Assembly (NCBI GenBank): GCA_030684515.1
Contig: JAUXVJ010000019.1
Location: 1-46,643 of the forward strand
DNA: 46,643 nucleotides
Direction: 5' to 3'
DNA from: Actinomycetota bacterium
Lineage (GTDB): Bacteria; Actinomycetota; Actinomycetes; S36-B12
Position numbers and translations under genes: made by a program. Below are positions 26,494 through 34,397 of the stretch, piece by piece. Numbering within the stretch: the stretch's first letter is position 1; each line of letters starts with the position of its first letter. The notes under the pieces are model-generated. The model was not told the DNA's origin, searched no databases, and worked only from the letters and a program-made list of their open reading frames with translations.

Positions 26494-27897
26494 TCAGTAT
26501 GCGAAGTAGAGCTGTTTGTCGGAATCCTGAGGCGGATCCCCGTAAGGGTCCTCATTGACTTCGGCTGGCGGTCCAGCCTTGATCGCCTTCAGCATCAATC
26601 GCACTTCAACAATGGCAAGGGCGATGTAGAGCCCAAGGAAGCCAAAGAAGGAGATCAGAATGTCCGCCGAACTCATGACGGGAGACACTCCATCGGCAGT
26701 GGTCTGAAGGCCGAACACGATCCAAGGCTGCCGGCCGACCTCGGTGAAGATCCAACCTGCTGAGATTCCGGCTAGCGGCAGCAACGTGACCACAGCTGTG
26801 GAGAATGCGAACGCCCGGCTTCTAGGCGAACGTCCACCTCGGAATCGCCACAAAGCCCACACTGCGTAAAGCATTGCGATCATCCCAAAGCCGATCATGG
26901 CTCGAAATGACCAGTAGGTCATCGGTACATACGGCACGTAGTCGCCCGGTCCGAATTCCTGCACATACTGGGCTTGCAGGTTGTTGATGCCTTGCACAGT
27001 GCCATCAACAGATCCCGTCGCCAAGTACGAAAGCATGCCAGGGACCTCAACTATCGGTGTTGCGCTGTCGCCAGACAGGTCACCGATGGTGAGCAGTGAG
27101 AATGGTGCGTTGGTCGTTGTCTCGTACAAACCCTCAGCTGCCGCGATCTTCATCGGCTGGTCATTGACCATCACCTTTGCGAACTCCGAGCCAGAGATGG
27201 ACACGCCAAGTGCCGCAATCAGAATCACCCAGGCACCTGCCTTCACTGCAGGCCTGAAGACATCGACATCGCGGCCTTTGGCCAGATGCCAAGCCGCGAC
27301 AGAGGCCACGAAGGCGCCACCTACGACGAAGGCGGCCGTGATCGTATGCACAAAGGCTGCAACCGATGCAGGCTGGAAGAGCACTGCACCAATGTCATTC
27401 ATGACCGCACGTCCGGTGGTCTCACTGATCTCGTAGCCAACGGGGTGCTGCATCCACGCGTTTGCAGCCAGAATGAAGTAGGCCGAAAACAGCGTTCCAA
27501 ACGCCGCGGCCCAGATTGTCGCCAGGTGCAGACGCTTGGGAAGCCGATCCCAGCCAAAGATCCACAGCCCGAGGAATGTCGATTCCAGGAAGAATGCCAG
27601 CAGGCCCTCCATTGCCAGCGGCGCGCCGAATACATCACCCACGAACCTTGAATAGTCAGACCAGTTCATCCCGAACTGAAACTCCTGCACGATTCCAGTC
27701 ACGACCCCCATGGCGAAGTTGATCAGGAAGAGCTTTCCGAAGAATTTCGTCAGCCGCAGATACTTCTGATTACCGGTGCGTACCCATGCTGTTTGAAATC
27801 CAACAACGAACCACACTGTCCCAAGAGTGATGGGCACAAAGACAAAGTGGTAAATAGAGGTCATCGCGAATTGCAGTCGCGACAGATCTAGGTTCAT
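26494..27897 (-). CDS. cydA: Cytochrome bd oxidase subunit I
   Basis: This 467-residue heme-bearing subunit of the bd-type terminal oxidase oxidises (mena)quinol and reduces O2 with high affinity. The N-terminus holds the heme b595 ligand region (His17 in SIYHFVFVPITLG). The central WMQHPVG segment and the GRQPW motif after the Q-loop are both present. The Q-loop looks short, as expected for the non-enterobacterial form. I chose the ATG at 27897 because a purine-rich GGGAGAGG lies just upstream and the family N-terminus begins there. An upstream ATG at 27951 would add a non-homologous leader. A DosR-like palindrome at 27964-27983 may make expression oxygen-responsive. Confidence 0.95.
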   Translation of the reverse strand: MNLDLSRLQFAMTSIYHFVFVPITLGTVWFVVGFQTAWVRTGNQKYLRLTKFFGKLFLINFAMGVVTGIVQEFQFGMNWSDYSRFVGDVFGAPLAMEGLLAFFLESTFLGLWIFGWDRLPKRLHLATIWAAAFGTLFSAYFILAANAWMQHPVGYEISETTGRAVMNDIGAVLFQPASVAAFVHTITAAFVVGGAFVASVAAWHLAKGRDVDVFRPAVKAGAWVILIAALGVSISGSEFAKVMVNDQPMKIAAAEGLYETTTNAPFSLLTIGDLSGDSATPIVEVPGMLSYLATGSVDGTVQGINNLQAQYVQEFGPGDYVPYVPMTYWSFRAMIGFGMIAMLYAVWALWRFRGGRSPRSRAFAFSTAVVTLLPLAGISAGWIFTEVGRQPWIVFGLQTTADGVSPVMSSADILISFFGFLGLYIALAIVEVRLMLKAIKAGPPAEVNEDPYGDPPQDSDKQLYFAY

Positions 27898-27963
27898 TGC
27901 GCCTCTCCCAGCTTCGGCTGCCAGCAACAGTAGTAGCGACAAATGGTGCAACTGACCAAAGAT

Positions 27964-27983
27964 GTGGGGACCAAAGTCCTGAC
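27964..27983. promoter_or_regulatory. DosR/DevR-box-like palindrome between cydA and the phosphatase gene
   Basis: GTGGGGACCAAAGTCCTGAC matches the mycobacterial DosR consensus (TTSGGGACTWWAGTCCCSAA) at 16 of 20 positions by direct comparison, with the central GGAC-N4-GTCC symmetry intact. It is 67 bp upstream of the cydA start and 58 bp upstream of the divergent phosphatase start, so it could serve either. No DosR-type regulator gene is in the window. Confidence 0.45.
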
Positions 27984-28040
27984 TTCACTCTCACGCCAAC
28001 GTAATCTCTGCCACAGAGTTGCGCATTCGGGGGAGTGGTC

Positions 28041-29489
28041 GTGCTGAGTCTGACGACGTGGTCACGCAGCGCCTTTGTCGCAAGCGTGAGTCTTGTTGCA
28101 GTCTGTGGGTTCTTGATCATCGATGACGAACTCAATGCGCGTAACGCTCGAGCTGAACTTCATGACTTCTGGCTACCCGCCCGTGTCATGAATCGAGAGC
28201 TGCTACAAGCCGAACTGGCCGTAAGTGCCGCGTTAGCAAGGTTCGTGTCGAGTCCCATGCCAAGCACTCACCATCAGGCCGAACTCTCGATTACTCGCCT
28301 TCAGGAAACTGTGAGCCAGATGCAACTGCCCGATGGCTCGCCAGATCTGATGGCATTGGCATTGGCATCCCGCAAGGAGGCAAGTTCCTGGATTGCAGAT
28401 GAAGCTTCGGCCATCACGCTCGCTGAGCCGCAGCGCGCACACGTCACCAGTTTCAATTCAGAGCGAGCGCTTGTTCGTACAACTGAGGTCCGCCTTGCTC
28501 AGTTGGATTCTGGTGCCGCTCAGGTGCGTGCATCACTGAATCACACCAACACGGCGCTGCGCATCACCGCAGTCATCGAAACCTTGCTCCTCCTGTCCTT
28601 GTTGGCTCTCCTGATGTTCGGCCTGCGTTTCAGGGTGCTCAGACCGCTGATCGGATTGCGGGAGGACCTTGAGCGCAGTACGCGACATATCGCGCACGCA
28701 ATCCGGCCGACAGGGCCGCGCGAAATCTCGGCGGTTGCTCACGATGCAGAGAGATTGCGCCGTTCACTGATTCACGAACAGGATGCGAGTGATCAAGCCA
28801 ACCAAGCCCTCGCGCAGTCCTCGCCGCTCACCATCGCTGTTCGCAGTGAACTTGATCGACACGATCAAGAGGTCAGTGGAATCATCGGCTACCACCGTCC
28901 GATCGAAGGAGTCATCGCTGGCGATTGGTGGTGGGCCGGTGACGCTGGTGACGGCGTCCGTGCTTTCGCCGTGGCCGATGTGAGCGGACACGGCGTCAGC
29001 GCAGGAATGCTCGCTCTTGAAAGTCGCACCCTCGTCACTTCAGCATTGATGCACCTCCAGTCCCCAGAAGTCATCTGCTCGCAACTCGCCAGTCGACGTC
29101 ATGCGCCTGGGATGTTCCTCACCCTGTTCATCGGGATCTTGCAGGGAGGCACACTGACGTACTGCTCTGCTGGTCACCAGGATGCAGCAATCGTCTCAAG
29201 ACACGGCGCGCTGGAACTCCCGAGCACGGGTCCCATCATCAGCGACCTCGGCGGCTACTGGCGCTTGGGGAAGGTGGGTCTCGCGGAGGATTCGGCAGTG
29301 CTGATTGCCACAGATGGCCTGCTTGAACACGCTCCAAGTGCGAGCTTTTCGCTGCTTGCACAGCACATGTGGGTCAAATCCGGCGGCCAATCCGCCGAGT
29401 GCATGGAACTGCTCCTAGCCCAGGCTCGCGAGCAGTCGGCCCTCTGGCAGGACGACGTCACAGTGATGATTGCCACGCCAAATCGTTAG
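28041..29489 (+). CDS. Membrane sensor with SpoIIE-type PP2C phosphatase domain
   Basis: This 482-residue membrane-bound serine/threonine phosphatase has helix 1 at about 8-25, an extracytoplasmic helical sensor region at about 30-172, helix 2 at about 173-195, then a HAMP-like linker and the PP2C/SpoIIE domain at about 275-480. The metal-binding residues look complete (AGDWWW, ADVSGHG, ATDGL, WQDDVT), so it should be active. Such proteins usually dephosphorylate an anti-sigma-factor antagonist in partner-switching systems; no antagonist or anti-sigma gene is nearby. GGGGGAG lies 5 nt before the GTG at 28041, which is preferred over the GTG at 28035. It is divergent from cydA and shares its regulatory region. 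Confidence 0.85.
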   Translation: MLSLTTWSRSAFVASVSLVAVCGFLIIDDELNARNARAELHDFWLPARVMNRELLQAELAVSAALARFVSSPMPSTHHQAELSITRLQETVSQMQLPDGSPDLMALALASRKEASSWIADEASAITLAEPQRAHVTSFNSERALVRTTEVRLAQLDSGAAQVRASLNHTNTALRITAVIETLLLLSLLALLMFGLRFRVLRPLIGLREDLERSTRHIAHAIRPTGPREISAVAHDAERLRRSLIHEQDASDQANQALAQSSPLTIAVRSELDRHDQEVSGIIGYHRPIEGVIAGDWWWAGDAGDGVRAFAVADVSGHGVSAGMLALESRTLVTSALMHLQSPEVICSQLASRRHAPGMFLTLFIGILQGGTLTYCSAGHQDAAIVSRHGALELPSTGPIISDLGGYWRLGKVGLAEDSAVLIATDGLLEHAPSASFSLLAQHMWVKSGGQSAECMELLLAQAREQSALWQDDVTVMIATPNR

Positions 29490-29534
29490 CGTTCTAACAG
29501 GAACTTCACAGGCTCGAATGCGACCATTGCGACT

Positions 29535-30809
29535 ATGCGACTGAACCGCCCACTTGCCATGATTACCGCCGCGTTGATCGCCGGTGCGTTCATCTCCCAA
29601 GCCACAGCTGCCCCTTCTCCGGGACCCGCTGCCCAAACCAAGGGACAGATCATCCCGGCGACACTTTTCGGTATGCAGGTGCAGAACGCTGAGAACGGGC
29701 TCTGGCCGACCATGCCAATCGGCTCCTTGCGTCTTTGGGACAACCAGACCAGCTGGGCCAATATCGAGAAGTCCCAAGGAGTCTTCGACTGGACCGCGCT
29801 GGACACCGCGGTGGCAACCGCGAAGAAGAATGGAACCAACGACATCTTGATGGTGCTCTCCGGTACTCCGGCTTGGGCCACCGACGATCCTTCACCTGAA
29901 GCGCTGCCCGTGCCAGGCGCGGCTGGCATGCCCCGAAATCTTGAATGGTGGAATGCCTGGGTCACGGCGGTGGTGACCCGCTACAAGGGGCAGATCACCT
30001 CCTACCAGCCGTGGAATGAAGCCAATCTGAGTACCTTCTTCACCGGATCCCCGCAAGAGATGGCCGATCTGACCAAACGTGCCTACGACATCATCAAGGC
30101 AATCGACCCCGCAGCGATCGTGGTTGCCCCAAGCACCGGCACTCGCTTGAGTGGTGCCTTCATGAAGTTCTACCCTGCCTTCCTTGCCGCTCTGGGCGCC
30201 AAGGGGTGGCCCATCGACGTCTGGGCCGCTCACACCTACCCAGCCAGCTTGGGCACTCCCGTGGATCGGGCGGCTCTGGCGCTTGCGTGGCAGAAAGTGT
30301 TGAAGCAGGCCAAGGCTCCGGTCAAGCCCATGTGGGATACCGAGAACAACTTCGGCCTCAAGGGACCTGGACCCAAGAACCCCGATGTTGATATCGATGG
30401 CACCAAGGCAGCTTCCTGGGTGGCGCGCACATACTTGGACGCTCTTGCTCTGAACATTGAGCGGGTCTACTGGTACCGCTGGGAGCCGTACAACGACCTT
30501 TGGGGAATTCAGATGTTCACCAACACCCCCGGAGCCAAGGCCTTTGAGACTCTAGAAGACTGGATCGTGGGCGCCAGATTCAATGGTTGCGTCACCGAGG
30601 CCAAGGGCAAAGGCAAGGCCAAGGGCACGACCTGCAAGTTCGTCAAGGATGGCGAGGCTTTCGAGATCGTGTACAGCACAACGGAGAAGCCAGTGACCTT
30701 CGCAGTGCCCAAGGGCGCGAGTCAGATGTGCAATCTGCTCGTTGGATGCAACCCGATCAAGGGCAAGACCATCAAGACTGCTGCTCCAGTGCGCTTGAAC
30801 GCCGCCTGA
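29535..30809 (+). CDS. Secreted clan-A glycoside hydrolase
   Basis: This 424-residue exported TIM-barrel glycosidase has a signal peptide over about 1-26 (ending ATAAP). The acid/base Glu is Glu162 in the strand-4 motif PWNEANL, and the nucleophile candidate is Glu270 in MWDTENNFG. This pair, the SLRLWDNQTSW start and the HTYP motif fit GH5/GH39-like retaining enzymes; the exact family and substrate are open. A short Lys/Gly-rich segment (EAKGKGKAKG) and a two-Cys C-terminal beta domain (about 350-424) follow the barrel. It lies 45 bp after the phosphatase gene on the same strand with no Shine-Dalgarno. It faces the sigma-factor gene end-on, 13 bp away. Confidence 0.8.
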   Translation: MRLNRPLAMITAALIAGAFISQATAAPSPGPAAQTKGQIIPATLFGMQVQNAENGLWPTMPIGSLRLWDNQTSWANIEKSQGVFDWTALDTAVATAKKNGTNDILMVLSGTPAWATDDPSPEALPVPGAAGMPRNLEWWNAWVTAVVTRYKGQITSYQPWNEANLSTFFTGSPQEMADLTKRAYDIIKAIDPAAIVVAPSTGTRLSGAFMKFYPAFLAALGAKGWPIDVWAAHTYPASLGTPVDRAALALAWQKVLKQAKAPVKPMWDTENNFGLKGPGPKNPDVDIDGTKAASWVARTYLDALALNIERVYWYRWEPYNDLWGIQMFTNTPGAKAFETLEDWIVGARFNGCVTEAKGKGKAKGTTCKFVKDGEAFEIVYSTTEKPVTFAVPKGASQMCNLLVGCNPIKGKTIKTAAPVRLNAA

Positions 30810-30822
30810 TCACACCTGGCTT

Positions 30823-32061
30823 TCAGGTCACTACGCGCATGCGACCAACGAATCTCGCGTGAGCTTCGTTGAAGCCAAGCGCAAGTGCACGTTGACTTGC
30901 TGCTTCGGCTTCATCGAGGCGTCCAAGGCGAGCGAGCAGTTCTGCGCGCGATGCATGCCACCACGGATATCCCTCCAAGCTTGTGATTGCGTCGACCTCA
31001 ATGAGTCCGGCCTGCGGACCATCGCGTTCACTGACTGCACCAGCGCGGCCAAGCCGTGCCGTTGGCGACTCCTCAATTCTGAGCAGTACGTCATACCAGG
31101 AGATGATCGCGTCCCAATCAGTGCTTGCATAGTCGACAGCTATCGCGTGACAGGCAGCGATGGCTGCCTGCATCGCGTAGGGATCTGGGCGCTGTGGAGT
31201 TCTGCGCAATGCTTCGCCGACGAGCTCCACTCCTTCACGAATAGCTTCGTCTCGCCAAAGGCTTCGATCCTGATCGGCCAACAGCACAACGGCTCCGGCA
31301 TCGTCGATGCGGGCCGCCCGTCGAGAGTCCTGCAGAAGCATGAGGGATAAGAGGCCAGAGATCGACGCTTCGTCTGGCATCAGCTCGTGCAGGAGCCGGC
31401 CCAGCCGAATGGACTCATCGACCAATGACGCGCGCATTGCATCGGGCCCGCCTGCGGCTGCGTATCCCTCATTGAAGATCAGATAGACCGTCGCAAGCAC
31501 GGCCGGCAGCCGCTCAGGCAGTTCGGCATCCGAAGGTACGCGGTAGGGAATATGCGCCTGCGCGATTTTCTGCTTGGCCCGCGTCAGTCGTTTGGCCATC
31601 GTTGCCTCTGGCACCATCAGGGCCCGAGCTACTTCGTTGGTGCTCAGTCCACCTAGAGTCCGCAGGCTCAAGGCCACCTGAGCATCCAGCGACAAGCTGG
31701 GGTGGCAGCAGGTGAAGACCAATCGGAGCAGGTCATCACGCACCACCGACGCCTCAGGCTCTGGTGCTTCGTGCTCAAGCAGCCACACGGACTCGGCCTC
31801 CTTGCCCTCTCGTGCCTTGTCTCGCCGAATGCGATCCAGCGCGCACCTTCGGGCCACGACCGTGAGCCAGGCTCGCGGTTGGTCAGGCACTCCATCGCGA
31901 GGCCAGGTCTGCAAGGCGCGTACCGCGGCATCCTGCAGCGCATCCTGCGCCAGATCCACATCTCTGGTCATACGAATCAAGGTTGCCAGGATCCTTGAAT
32001 AGTCAGCACGCACCGCACGTTCAGCAGCCTCTGCGGGCGAGATCCACTCATCGGGGGTCAA
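30823..32061 (-). CDS. ECF-family RNA polymerase sigma factor, ECF42 type
   Basis: This 412-residue protein combines sigma region 2 (about 10-75), region 4 (about 110-165) and a long C-terminal TPR-like/DUF6596 extension (about 180-410). That extension defines the ECF42 group. Region 2 shows DVDLAQDALQDAAVRAL, and region 4 shows LSTNEVARALMVPEATMAKRL. No anti-sigma factor is expected for ECF42; the C-terminal extension is thought to control it. A TTG at 32061 is the chosen start, with GAGGA 7 nt upstream. An ATG further upstream would run into the preceding gene. The stop of the DGPF gene lies 10 bp before this start, so the two are probably translationally coupled, as is usual for ECF42 loci. 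Confidence 0.88.
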   Translation of the reverse strand: MTPDEWISPAEAAERAVRADYSRILATLIRMTRDVDLAQDALQDAAVRALQTWPRDGVPDQPRAWLTVVARRCALDRIRRDKAREGKEAESVWLLEHEAPEPEASVVRDDLLRLVFTCCHPSLSLDAQVALSLRTLGGLSTNEVARALMVPEATMAKRLTRAKQKIAQAHIPYRVPSDAELPERLPAVLATVYLIFNEGYAAAGGPDAMRASLVDESIRLGRLLHELMPDEASISGLLSLMLLQDSRRAARIDDAGAVVLLADQDRSLWRDEAIREGVELVGEALRRTPQRPDPYAMQAAIAACHAIAVDYASTDWDAIISWYDVLLRIEESPTARLGRAGAVSERDGPQAGLIEVDAITSLEGYPWWHASRAELLARLGRLDEAEAASQRALALGFNEAHARFVGRMRVVT

Positions 32062-32071
32062 TGAGGAGTCC

Positions 32072-32419
32072 TCACATGATTGGCAGCACGGGTCGAACCT
32101 CCACTGCGCCGTTCCAAGCGGCCGGGATCTTTGCTGCCAAGGCAATTGCTTCATCCAGGTCAGCACACTCCATGATGAAGAAGCCGGTCAGTGCTTCCTT
32201 TGTCTCTGCATAGGGTCCGTCTGTGGCAAGGACATCTCCGCCCTTTCCGCCTGATACACGCACTGTGGTGGCCGTGGCGGTCGGGTACAGCGCTGCTCCA
32301 CCGCGCAGTACGGCTGCGGCTGCTTCATTGAAGGCGCCGTACTCAGCCATCTCCGCTGCATGCTCGGGCAGACTCCAGTCGACGTCCTTGCTGTAAACCA
32401 TTGCGACGTACTCGGGCAT
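32072..32419 (-). CDS. DGPF-domain (YCII-related) protein
   Basis: This 115-residue protein with a ferredoxin-like alpha/beta fold belongs to the DGPF/YCII group. The hallmark is near the middle: DGPYAETKEAL, a Tyr variant of DGPF. Members are repeatedly found beside ECF42 sigma factors and are thought to be targets or partners of them; their biochemical role is not established. AGGAGG lies 5 nt before the ATG at 32419 and settles the start over a GTG at 32422. It is encoded directly upstream of the sigma gene. Confidence 0.88.
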   Translation of the reverse strand: MPEYVAMVYSKDVDWSLPEHAAEMAEYGAFNEAAAAVLRGGAALYPTATATTVRVSGGKGGDVLATDGPYAETKEALTGFFIMECADLDEAIALAAKIPAAWNGAVEVRPVLPIM

Positions 32420-32495
32420 CACGACCTCCTTGGCTGCCAGCGCCTTTCGCCGGCTTCATCCTAGGGACGAATGGGAGCACGCGAGATGGACAATG

Positions 32496-32532
32496 CAAGA
32501 GCCCCAATTCCAAAAAGGAACTGGGGCTCTTG
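32496..32532 (-). terminator. Hairpin after etfA
   Basis: CAAGAGCCCCAATTCC and its near-complete complement flank a short A-rich loop, giving a stem of about 15-16 bp with one mismatch. It ends 15 nt past the etfA stop and lies upstream of the DGPF gene. No strong U-tract follows on the minus strand, as is common in actinobacteria. Confidence 0.75.
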
Positions 32533-32547
32533 AATAGGACCGGTCGA

Positions 32548-33504
32548 CTACGCCTTGCGCTTGTTGACCTCTTCAGTCAACTGCGGAAGGACGACGAACA
32601 AGTCACCGACAACGCCGAAATCAGCGAGCTCGAACATCGGCGCTTCCGCATCCTTGTTCACCGCCACGATCATCTTGGAAGTCTGCATGCCAGCACGGTG
32701 CTGGATCGCACCGGAGATGCCATTGGCGACGTAGAGCTGAGGCGAAACCGTCTTGCCAGTCTGGCCGACCTGGAAGGTGTGCGGGTACCAGCCTGCGTCG
32801 GTTGCGGCGCGCGATGCGCCAACAGCCGCACCCAGTGCATCAGCAAGGGACTCGATCACACCGAAGCCTTCAGCCGCACCAACGCCACGACCACCGGAGA
32901 CAACGATCGCTGCCTCTGTGAGCTCTGGGCGTCCACCCTTGACTGCTGCCGAACGGCCAGTGATGGTCGCCAAGGTTGCCGCCGGCGAAAGATCAACCGA
33001 CACATCTGTGCGTGCAGCCGCCCCAGCTGCTGCCACTGGGCCAGTGGAGTTCGGACGGATCGTGATGATCGGGGTGCCCGAGGAAACCTTGGACTGCACA
33101 ACCGTTGATCCACCGAAGATGCTCTGAGTGGCGATCAAGTCGGCACTGAGGCCGACAGCATCGGTGATGATGCCGGAGTTGGTGCGCACTGCAAGGCGAG
33201 CGCCAATCTCCTTGCCCTCAGCCGACGACGCGATGATGACAGCCGCGGGTGACACATCGGCCACGAGCTTTGCCAACACCTCAGCCTTGGGTGCTACTGG
33301 GTGATCGATGTACTGGGCGCCGTCGGCGACATAGACCTTTGCTGCACCAAACTCACCTAGGGTCGCAGCGATTGCGTCGCTGTAGCCCGGGCCAATCCAA
33401 ACAGCACTTGGCTCACCAACGGTGCGTGCAAGTGTGAGCAATTCGGTGGTGACTTTCTTGACCGCACCATCAGCGGCTTCTACCAGTACGAGTACCTCTG
33501 CCAT
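32548..33504 (-). CDS. etfA: Electron transfer flavoprotein alpha subunit
   Basis: This 318-residue FAD-binding subunit of ETF, with EtfB, accepts electrons from acyl-CoA dehydrogenases. The C-terminal FAD domain shows [21 protein letters not shown], then [14 protein letters not shown] and DFGVVGDLF, all family hallmarks. Length is normal. It is the last gene of the etfD-etfB-etfA run, 48 bp after etfB, and ends just before a hairpin. Two acyl-CoA dehydrogenase genes 4-7 kb away are likely electron donors. Confidence 0.95.
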   Translation of the reverse strand: MAEVLVLVEAADGAVKKVTTELLTLARTVGEPSAVWIGPGYSDAIAATLGEFGAAKVYVADGAQYIDHPVAPKAEVLAKLVADVSPAAVIIASSAEGKEIGARLAVRTNSGIITDAVGLSADLIATQSIFGGSTVVQSKVSSGTPIITIRPNSTGPVAAAGAAARTDVSVDLSPAATLATITGRSAAVKGGRPELTEAAIVVSGGRGVGAAEGFGVIESLADALGAAVGASRAATDAGWYPHTFQVGQTGKTVSPQLYVANGISGAIQHRAGMQTSKMIVAVNKDAEAPMFELADFGVVGDLFVVLPQLTEEVNKRKA

Positions 33505-33552
33505 GTGAAACGACTCCTTCGAAGTTCTAAAACCAGGGAAATGTGGTGAGCG

Positions 33553-34335
33553 TCAGATGATCTTCTGCGCGGAAAGGAAATCAGCGATGGCCACGCCACC
33601 GTTGCCCTCGTCTTGCACGACGACGCCCGCAGCCTTCGGGGGACGTGCAGCAAAACTGTCGACCGTGGACCATGCGGCACCAATGCCGACCTGGCCTGCG
33701 TCAAGACCCGCGTCACCCACGGAAAGGGTTTCAACCGGCTTCTTCTTCGCGGCCATGATCCCCTTGAAGGAGGGGTAGCGAGGCTCGTTGATCTTCTCAA
33801 CGACGCTCACGACTGCTGGGGCGGCAGCCGAAATGGTCTCAATGCCGTTGTCGGTCACGCGGTCGATGGTGACATTGCCACCGGCAACTTCAACCTTGTT
33901 GGCAAAGGTCAGCTGGGCAAGGCCCAAGCGCTCGGCCACCATTGCAGGGACAACGCTCATGCGTGCATCGGTTGATTCAGATCCGAAGATGATGAGGTCA
34001 AAACCACGGCCGTCGAGCACCTTGGCCAGGGCATAGCTGGTTGCGACTGCATCTGAACCGACCAGGCCGTCATCAACCAGGTGAATGCCAGAGTCGGCGC
34101 CCATGCTCAATGCCTTGCGCACGGCTTCACCGGCACGTTCTGGGCCCATGGAAACCACGACAACCTCGCCGCCGCCATCTGCCTCGGTGATCTTGAGCGC
34201 TTCTTCCACGGCGTACTCATCGAGTTCATTCATGACGCCCTCGACCGACTCGCGGTCAAGAATGCCGCTGCCATCCTTGAGCTTCTTTTCAGCCCAAGTA
34301 TCTGGGACCTGCTTGACACATACAGCAATCTTCAC
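33553..34335 (-). CDS. etfB: Electron transfer flavoprotein beta subunit
   Basis: This 260-residue partner of EtfA carries the family N-terminus KIAVCVKQVPDT and the conserved stretch VDRVTDNGIETISAAAPAVVSVVEKINEPRYPSFKGIMAAKKK, named here by its ends (residues ~154-196). It includes the AMP-binding region and the loop that docks with dehydrogenases. It follows the etfD gene after 62 bp and precedes etfA. Co-transcription with an EtfD-like gene supports a dedicated path from acyl-CoA oxidation to the quinone pool. Confidence 0.95.
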   Translation of the reverse strand: MKIAVCVKQVPDTWAEKKLKDGSGILDRESVEGVMNELDEYAVEEALKITEADGGGEVVVVSMGPERAGEAVRKALSMGADSGIHLVDDGLVGSDAVATSYALAKVLDGRGFDLIIFGSESTDARMSVVPAMVAERLGLAQLTFANKVEVAGGNVTIDRVTDNGIETISAAAPAVVSVVEKINEPRYPSFKGIMAAKKKPVETLSVGDAGLDAGQVGIGAAWSTVDSFAARPPKAAGVVVQDEGNGGVAIADFLSAQKII

Positions 34336-34397
34336 GAGTCATTCCTTTCGAGTGCGGCTGGAAACCGCGCAGCGTTCAGATGGATAACTGGATAATG

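Noticed and set aside
26155-26763. 202-codon plus-strand open frame
   Set aside because: It is antisense to the cydA/cydB junction; the cyd genes explain the region.
29485-29498. GTTAG-N4-CTAAC inverted repeat overlapping the phosphatase stop
   Set aside because: The stem is only 5 bp with no supporting context; too weak to call a terminator or operator.
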